A stretch of DNA of 10,863 bases, from contig JBJXFX010000105.1 of the NCBI GenBank assembly GCA_046152925.1, positions 1 through 10,863 of the forward strand, written 5' to 3'. Of this stretch, positions 6,208 to 10,863 are shown piece after piece. This stretch comes from CAMAUF01 sp046152925 (GTDB lineage Bacteria; Chloroflexota; Dehalococcoidia; Tepidiformales; Tepidiformaceae). The notes below the pieces were generated by a model. The model had not been told where the DNA came from, searched no databases, and saw only the letters and a list, made by a program, of their open reading frames with translations. Within the stretch, counting starts at the first letter, position 1. Each line of letters starts with the position of its first letter. Made by a program: the position numbers and the translations under genes.

Positions 6208-7200
6208 ATGCCCACTCCCAACGAGCCTTGGCTCGCCCAACTCGCCTTCAGCATCGCCGACCTCCCCCGCGCCCTCGACTTCTACAGCGGCGCGCTCGGT
6301 TTCGTCCGTTCGAACGGCCTCATGGGGTCGGGCGAAGGCCTCTCGCGCATCCAGGGCCTCCCCGAACCCGGCCGCGCCACCCTCTGGTGGGCAATCGACC
6401 GCCAAGACTTCGTCCAACTCGAGTTTTGGAACTACACCAAGCCACGCCCACGCGCCCGCCCCGAGGACTGGCGCCCCAGCGACATCGGCTACACCCGCAT
6501 GGCCTTCCATGTCGCCGATTTCGACGTCGCGCTCGCCAGGCTGCGCACCGCTGGCGTGTTGCCCATCACCCCGCCGCTCGGCCCCACCGGCGAGCGCCGC
6601 GCCGCCTTTCGCGACTTCGAAGGCCTGATCTTCGAGATCATGGAGCACGACCTCACTCCCTGGGGCGCCAAACCCCCGCGCTATCCCAACACGCCCGTCG
6701 CGATCCGCGCGGTCAGCGCCTCCGTCCCAGACCTCAAGCGCGCGCTCCGCTTCTGGTGCGAAGGGCTCGGCTGCGTCGAACTCCCGGGCTACGCGCTCCA
6801 CACGTCCGAAATGGAGTCGCTCTGGGGCCTCCCCGGGGCGAAGGCCGAGACCGCCGTCGTCCGCGCCGGCGACCTCGTCCTCGAACTCCAGCAATACCAC
6901 GACCCCGCCCCACGTCCCTGGCGCCCCGGCTATGTCCTCAACGACCTCGGCTTCCTCAACGTCGCGATGGGCTACCGCAGCCGTGCCCACATCGAGGCCA
7001 CCTACGAGAACCTCCTCTCCATGGGCTACACCGCGAACGTCCCCATGGGGACGCGCGGGCCCTTCGCCTCCACCTACGTCCTCGACGACCAGGGCTTCAG
7101 CGTCGAGCTCTTCTACAACGAGCCCGAGCTCGATTGCCTCCTCGGCTTCGAACCCGAGCGGACCTTCCGCGACATCCAAGTGCCTGGCGTCCCCTGGTAA
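6208..7200 (+). CDS. VOC superfamily protein with two VOC domains (glyoxalase/extradiol dioxygenase fold)
   Basis: This 330-aa protein is built from four beta-alpha-beta-beta-beta modules, that is two VOC domains in tandem, the layout of extradiol dioxygenases and glyoxalase-like proteins. Module one starts LAFSIADLPRALDFYSGALGF, module two MAFHVADFDVALARLRTAGV, module three VSASVPDLKRALRFWCEGLGC, and module four LNVAMGYRSRAHIEATYENL. Each module ends with the usual acidic strand: Glu72 (QLEFW), Glu143 (FEIMEH), Glu226 (LELQQ) and Glu300 (VELFYN). By hand alignment the usual first-strand metal ligand His is replaced by Gln11, Arg97, Ala168 and Asn251, so a standard two-His-one-Glu iron site is doubtful. 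The ATG start has GGAG at 6197-6200. It is a soluble cytosolic protein. The reaction is unknown; it may be a metal enzyme with altered ligands or a ligand-binding protein. It precedes the PEP-utiliser pair by 212 bp, with its own possible hairpin between. Confidence 0.88.
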   Translation: MPTPNEPWLAQLAFSIADLPRALDFYSGALGFVRSNGLMGSGEGLSRIQGLPEPGRATLWWAIDRQDFVQLEFWNYTKPRPRARPEDWRPSDIGYTRMAFHVADFDVALARLRTAGVLPITPPLGPTGERRAAFRDFEGLIFEIMEHDLTPWGAKPPRYPNTPVAIRAVSASVPDLKRALRFWCEGLGCVELPGYALHTSEMESLWGLPGAKAETAVVRAGDLVLELQQYHDPAPRPWRPGYVLNDLGFLNVAMGYRSRAHIEATYENLLSMGYTANVPMGTRGPFASTYVLDDQGFSVELFYNEPELDCLLGFEPERTFRDIQVPGVPW

Positions 7201-7289
7201 GTGCTCATTGACGGCGCGGTCCCCGTGCGTCACTCCGCGCCAATTTCCGCCCGGAGCGCAAGCGACCGGGCCAACGCCCGTCGACGCAC

Positions 7290-7322
7290 TCCCTTCCCGC
7301 GCGCGCCCGTCGGGGGAAGGGA
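7290..7322 (+). terminator. possible stem-loop after the VOC gene
   Basis: TCCCTTCCC at 7290-7298 pairs with GGGAAGGGA at 7314-7322, giving a nine-pair stem around a 15-base GC-rich loop about 90 bases after the VOC stop. There is no T-run after the stem, so it is not a standard intrinsic terminator. It could slow or partly separate transcription of the two neighbouring genes. Confidence 0.3.
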
Positions 7323-7367
7323 CGCTCCGCCGGGATGAGGGCGCCGTCAAACACCTACGCCTAGTAC

Positions 7368-7379
7368 GGAGTAGACTCC
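7368..7379. promoter_or_regulatory. small dyad with embedded TAGACT before the PEP-utiliser genes
   Basis: GGAGT-AG-ACTCC is a perfect dyad of five-base arms. The TAGACT at 7372-7377 inside it could be a -10 box, giving a leader of roughly 29 bases that holds GAGGAG at 7401-7406 before the ATG at 7413. No -35 was recognised. An operator overlapping a promoter is possible, not shown. Confidence 0.25.
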
Positions 7380-7412
7380 CGCTACTGGGGCGGACTCTTC
7401 GAGGAGTGCGAC

Positions 7413-9149
7413 ATGGAACCCTGGATAGTCGGCAGCGAGTACAGCGAACGCTACCCCCTCTGGACCCGCGCGAACGTTGGGGAGGTCTTCCCCGACCCCG
7501 TCGCACCTCTTTCGTTCACCCTCATCATGAAAGACCACGCCGAACAGGTCTGGCGTGACGCCCTCATCCGCATAGGCGCGTTCACCGCCAACGAGTTCGC
7601 CCCCGGCAAGATGGAGGCCCTCGGCGTCTTTCACTCCTACTGCTTCCTCAACGCCTCGGTCACGCGGATCATGGGCGAGCGGTCGCCCGGCCTCTCGGCT
7701 CAGGCGATGGATGACCTCTTCTTCGGCGCCCAGCCCGGCATCCCACCCTACGTCGAACAACCGGGCGATAAGAACGACGAGCGACTGGCAGCCGTGGGCA
7801 AGACCTTCGAATGGGCCTTCACCGTCGACAAGCTCGACATCCCCATCGAACAAGGCCGCGAACAGGACGAGATCCATCGCAGCCGCCCCAACCTCGACGC
7901 AATGTCGAACGCGGAGCTTTGGGCCCGCGCAAAACACCTCGCCCTGACACAGTTCCCAAAGCTTTTCCACGAGCACATCTTTACGACGTTCATGTCGCCT
8001 ATTCCCGTCGGCGCGATCCAGCAGATCTGCGCCGCCGTCGGCCGCCCGGCCGACACGTTGGTCGCGATCAGCGGCATCGGCGATGTCGAGTCCGCCGCGC
8101 CCTCGATGGCCATGTGGAAGCTCGGCCGCATCGTCGCCGGCGATGCTGGCCTCATGGCAGCGTTCGATGCTGGCGTCGACGGCCTCCTGGACCGCATCCG
8201 CGCCTCCGGGACGCCTGCGAGCACCGCGTTCCTCGCCGCCTTCGATACCTTCATCGACCAATTCGGGTGCCGCGGGCCGAACGAGTGGGAAGTCCGCTGC
8301 CACACCTGGGAAACACGCCCCGAGCTCGCCCTGGCCGCCATCGACCGCATGCGTCTCGCCCCGGCCAGCTCCGACCCAACCGGGCGCAACCAGCAGATGG
8401 CGGCCGAACGCGAACGCGTCGTCGCCGAAATCGCCGCGATGGTCGCCGGCGACCCTGCCACCCAGGGCCTCTTCCTCGCCGCTTGCCGTGCCGCTGGAGC
8501 CTTTCAAGCAGGCCGCGAACGCACGAAGACCAACTGCGTCAAGCTCATCCAAGAAATGCGCATGCCCATGCACACCATCGGCCGCCGGCTCGTGGCCGCC
8601 GGACTCGCCGACGACGTCTCCGACTTCGGCCTCGTCACCGCCGACGAGATCGACGGCTGGCTCGCCAATCCAGCCCCGTGGAAGCCCGAACTTGCCCGCC
8701 GCCGCGCGCTGTTCGATGCGTACGCCGAAATCCAAGAGCCATTCGTCTTCCACGGCGAACTTCCGGAACCGGGTAGCTGGCCGAAGCGAGACGATGTCAC
8801 GCTCGATCCCGTCCACGTAGGCGATGTCCTCCAAGGCTTCCCCGGTTGCCCCGGGAGCGCGACCGGCATCGCCCGCGTCATCCTCGACCCGATCGACCCG
8901 ACGGCGCTCGAACCGGGCGACATCCTCGTCGCACCGCTCACCGACCCATCGTGGACCCCCCTCTTCGTCCCCGCCGCGGCCGTCGTCGTGGACGTCGGCG
9001 CTCTCCAGAGCCACGCCATGATCGTCAGCCGCGAGCTTGGCATCCCCTGCGTCCCCTCGGTCACCGGCGCGACCAAGCGGATCCCAAACGGCGCGACGAT
9101 CACCGTCAACGGCGACGCCGGCACCGTGACGATCGTCGCCCTCCCGTGA
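7413..9149 (+). CDS. PEP-utilising enzyme, substrate domain plus phosphohistidine (mobile) domain, no ATP domain
   Basis: This 578-aa protein begins with SEYSERYPLWTRANVGEVFP and DPVAPLSF, the entry motif of the acceptor-binding region found in rifampin phosphotransferase and related PEP-utiliser proteins. A long helical middle part of about 430 residues follows. Residues about 475-575 form the PEP-utilisers mobile domain (PF00391 type): GCPGSATGIARVI, GDILVAPLTDPSWTPLF and then VGALQSHAMIVSRELGIPCV with His534 as the expected phosphorylated residue. The position two before it, normally Ser, Thr or Asn, is Gln532. Phospho-transfer enzymes of this group pass phosphate from an ATP or PEP domain through the swivelling His to an acceptor. 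Here the N-terminal ATP-binding domain is missing and may be supplied by the next gene, which starts within this one's stop (GTGA). The start has GAGGAG six bases upstream. The arrangement resembles the 70-kDa subunit of phenylphosphate synthase. The acceptor is unknown. Confidence 0.85.
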   Translation: MEPWIVGSEYSERYPLWTRANVGEVFPDPVAPLSFTLIMKDHAEQVWRDALIRIGAFTANEFAPGKMEALGVFHSYCFLNASVTRIMGERSPGLSAQAMDDLFFGAQPGIPPYVEQPGDKNDERLAAVGKTFEWAFTVDKLDIPIEQGREQDEIHRSRPNLDAMSNAELWARAKHLALTQFPKLFHEHIFTTFMSPIPVGAIQQICAAVGRPADTLVAISGIGDVESAAPSMAMWKLGRIVAGDAGLMAAFDAGVDGLLDRIRASGTPASTAFLAAFDTFIDQFGCRGPNEWEVRCHTWETRPELALAAIDRMRLAPASSDPTGRNQQMAAERERVVAEIAAMVAGDPATQGLFLAACRAAGAFQAGRERTKTNCVKLIQEMRMPMHTIGRRLVAAGLADDVSDFGLVTADEIDGWLANPAPWKPELARRRALFDAYAEIQEPFVFHGELPEPGSWPKRDDVTLDPVHVGDVLQGFPGCPGSATGIARVILDPIDPTALEPGDILVAPLTDPSWTPLFVPAAAVVVDVGALQSHAMIVSRELGIPCVPSVTGATKRIPNGATITVNGDAGTVTIVALP

Positions 9150-10863
9150 CCGCGCCGGCCTACGCCTTCACCGATCCGGCTCCCCCGGAGCCCGAGCGGA
9201 CGCGCCTGCTCGGTGGCAAAGGCGCCGGCCTCGTCATGATGACCCAAGAGCTCGGCCTCCCCGTCCCGCCGGGCTTCACCGTCCCAACTTCGGTCTGCCT
9301 CGACTACCTGGCACACGGCTGGCCCACGGGCCTCAACGGCACGCTCGCGGAGCACCTCGGCCGCCTCGAACAGGCGATGGGCCTCCGCCTCGGCGACCCC
9401 GCTGCCCCCCTCCTCGTCTCCGTCCGCTCGGGTGCGCCGATTTCGATGCCCGGCATGATGGACACCGTCCTCAACGTCGGCATCACCCCAGCTGTGCGCG
9501 ACGCCATCGCCGCGAAGGACGCCCGCTTCGCCGCCGACACCTGGCTCCGCTTCTCGCACATGTACGCCTCCACGGTCCTCGGCCTCGACCTCGGGTCCGC
9601 GCCGAAGCCAGAGACATCCATCGCAGACCTCCTCGCCGCCGCGGACGCCGTCCACCGTGCCGCGGCGGCCGCCGGGACGCCTATCCCGCTCGACCCACAA
9701 CTCCAGCTTCGCGGCGCGGTCGAAGCCGTCTTCCGCTCTTGGACGTCGGCCCGCGCGGTCGCCTACCGCCGCCATGAGGGCATCCCAGAGGACCTTGGCA
9801 CCGCCGTCACACTCCAGGCGATGGTCTTCGGCAACGCCGACGAGCGTTCCGGCTCCGGCGTCGTCTTCACCCGCGACCCGGCCACCGGCGCCAACACGCC
9901 CTTCGGCGACTACCTCCCCTGCGCCCAAGGCGAAGACGTCGTCGCCGGCACCCACGCCGTCCACGGCCTTCACCTCCTCGCTAAACAGCTTCCCGCCGTC
10001 GACGCCGAACTCCGGGCCGCCCTCCGCCGCCTCGAACTCCACACCCGCGACATGTGCGATGTCGAGTTCACCGTCGACCGCGGACGGCTGTTCATCCTTC
10101 AGACCCGGGTGGGCAAGCGCAGCCCGATCGCGGCCGTCACGATCGCCGTCGACCTCACAGACGACCCGGAAATCCGCCTCACGCGCGCGGAGGCCGTCGC
10201 CCGCGTCGCCCCGGATACGCTCCAGAAGGCCGCCGCGGCCGAAACGGTCGTCGCGGGCGCCACGCCGGTCGGTCGCGGCCTGGCCGCCTCGCCAGGCGTC
10301 GGGACGGGCGCCCTTTGCTTCGACCCCGACCGCGCGGCCGAACTCGCCGCTGCCGGGACACCCGTCGCCCTCGCCCGCCAGGAGACGTCGCCCGAAGACG
10401 TCCACGGCATGCTCGCCGCCAGCGCCATCCTGACCACGCTCGGCGGCGTCGCGAGCCACGCGGCCGTCGTCGCCCGCGGCTGGGGCATCCCGGCAATCAC
10501 GAGCCTCGCCAATGCCCGAGTTGCGGGCGGCACGCTCGAGATCGCGGGTCACGTCCTCCGCGAAGGCGACATCGTCACCGTCGACGGCACGGACGGCGCG
10601 CTCTACCTGGGCGACCAACGCGCCGAAGGCGCAGCCGCGGATTCAGCCCACCTGACCGAACTCCGGGCCTGGGCCGCCGAGATCGAAGAGTCAGCGACTA
10701 CCGCTTCGCCCCCCGCGTCCGCGGCGCTCGACCTCTACGCCCTCGCGCGCGTCGTCCAACTCAAGGGCCTCTGCGCCAAAGAGCGCGCCGCCGCCAACCT
10801 CGGCGCCTCTCCCGAAGCGGTCGAGGCGCTCACCGGGGACCACCCGGAGCTCTTCAAGGCCAC
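9146..10863 (+). CDS. pyruvate phosphate dikinase-like protein (PPDK_N plus phosphohistidine domain), partial at 3' end
   Basis: A GTG at 9146 overlaps the previous stop (GTGA), with no Shine-Dalgarno sequence, so translation is probably coupled. The frame stays open for 572 codons to the window end. Residues 20-50 give LLGGKGAGL (Lys25) and LGLPVPPGFTV; VSVRSGAPISMPGMMDTVLN holds Arg94; QAMVFGNADERSGSGVVFTRD, YLPCAQGEDVVAG and DMCDVEFTVDRGRLFILQTR (Glu307, Gln319) complete the PPDK ATP-grasp domain. The mobile domain has LAASPGVGTGAL, RQETSPEDVHGM and TTLGGVASHAAVVARG with His438. PPDK normally makes PEP from pyruvate, ATP and phosphate using a third C-terminal barrel. That barrel usually opens with an NADTP-type motif just after the mobile domain; here residues 510-572 are an alanine-rich linker and a helical HTH-like segment. 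It may therefore be a short PPDK-like kinase (as in some actinobacterial two-domain PpdK proteins) working with the upstream protein. What lies beyond the window edge is unknown. Confidence 0.9.
   Translation, partial: MTAPAYAFTDPAPPEPERTRLLGGKGAGLVMMTQELGLPVPPGFTVPTSVCLDYLAHGWPTGLNGTLAEHLGRLEQAMGLRLGDPAAPLLVSVRSGAPISMPGMMDTVLNVGITPAVRDAIAAKDARFAADTWLRFSHMYASTVLGLDLGSAPKPETSIADLLAAADAVHRAAAAAGTPIPLDPQLQLRGAVEAVFRSWTSARAVAYRRHEGIPEDLGTAVTLQAMVFGNADERSGSGVVFTRDPATGANTPFGDYLPCAQGEDVVAGTHAVHGLHLLAKQLPAVDAELRAALRRLELHTRDMCDVEFTVDRGRLFILQTRVGKRSPIAAVTIAVDLTDDPEIRLTRAEAVARVAPDTLQKAAAAETVVAGATPVGRGLAASPGVGTGALCFDPDRAAELAAAGTPVALARQETSPEDVHGMLAASAILTTLGGVASHAAVVARGWGIPAITSLANARVAGGTLEIAGHVLREGDIVTVDGTDGALYLGDQRAEGAAADSAHLTELRAWAAEIEESATTASPPASAALDLYALARVVQLKGLCAKERAAANLGASPEAVEALTGDHPELFKA

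Noticed and set aside
6139..7506. A 455-codon minus-strand open frame over the VOC gene, and a plus-strand Arg/Pro-rich frame at 6228-7211.
   Set aside because: Both are out-of-frame shadows of the VOC gene; the Arg/Pro-rich composition is typical of a shifted frame in GC-rich DNA.
7347..9014. A 555-codon minus-strand open frame over the 578-aa gene.
   Set aside because: It is an antisense shadow, rich in Gly/Glu/Asp/Arg with no family motif.
8504..10618. A 704-codon open frame on the minus strand opposite the two PEP-utiliser genes.
   Set aside because: It is antisense to two genes with strong family motifs, has no recognisable domain, and its frame is open only because high-GC codon bias on the coding strand removes stops on the other.
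9146..10863. Calling the last gene a complete, ordinary PPDK that makes PEP.
   Set aside because: The barrel signature is absent where it should start and the gene is cut by the window edge, so only the ATP and phosphohistidine domains are supported.

Overview
This is a high-GC bacterial window with dense gene packing, GTG as well as ATG starts, and genes that overlap by a few bases. The mix of a family III CoA-transferase, a polyprenol-type glycan gene set and PPDK-like proteins would fit a Chloroflexota or Actinomycetota genome. That placement is inference; there is no rRNA or other marker in the window to fix it.

Left part (1-5814): the window opens inside a leftward CaiB/BaiF family CoA-transferase (N-terminal 80 codons only). 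It diverges across 65 bp from a rightward run of three genes: a GT4 glycosyltransferase, a PF03706-type multi-pass membrane protein (LPG_synthase_TM family), and a large GT-C-like membrane glycosyltransferase fused to a C-terminal LamG/ConA-like domain. Facing them tail to tail, with a 4-bp overlap of the stop codons, is a leftward GT2 enzyme of the dolichyl/polyprenyl-phosphate sugar synthase type. Together they look like a lipid-linked surface glycan pathway: the GT2 would charge a polyprenyl phosphate carrier, the GT-C enzyme would use that donor outside the membrane, the GT4 would act in the cytosol, and the PF03706 protein may move or modify a lipid.

Middle (5815-6207): a 393-bp gene-free stretch lies between the heads of the divergent GT2 and VOC genes. 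It is mostly a striking octamer-repeat array, with one orientation on the left (seven perfect copies plus degenerate ones) and the opposite orientation on the right. The result is a long imperfect inverted repeat with exact 22-bp ends.

Right part (6208-10863): a double-length VOC (glyoxalase/dioxygenase fold) protein is followed by two overlapping PEP-utiliser genes. The first (578 aa) has a rifampin-phosphotransferase-like or phenylphosphate-synthase-like substrate region plus a phosphohistidine domain, but no ATP-binding domain. The second, cut by the window end, has a PPDK-type ATP-binding domain plus its own phosphohistidine domain. Where the PEP/pyruvate barrel should begin it has a helical, HTH-like segment instead. 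The pair may form a split dikinase with an unknown acceptor, and it is the most interesting system in the window. No tRNA, rRNA, CRISPR array, transposase or phage gene was seen.
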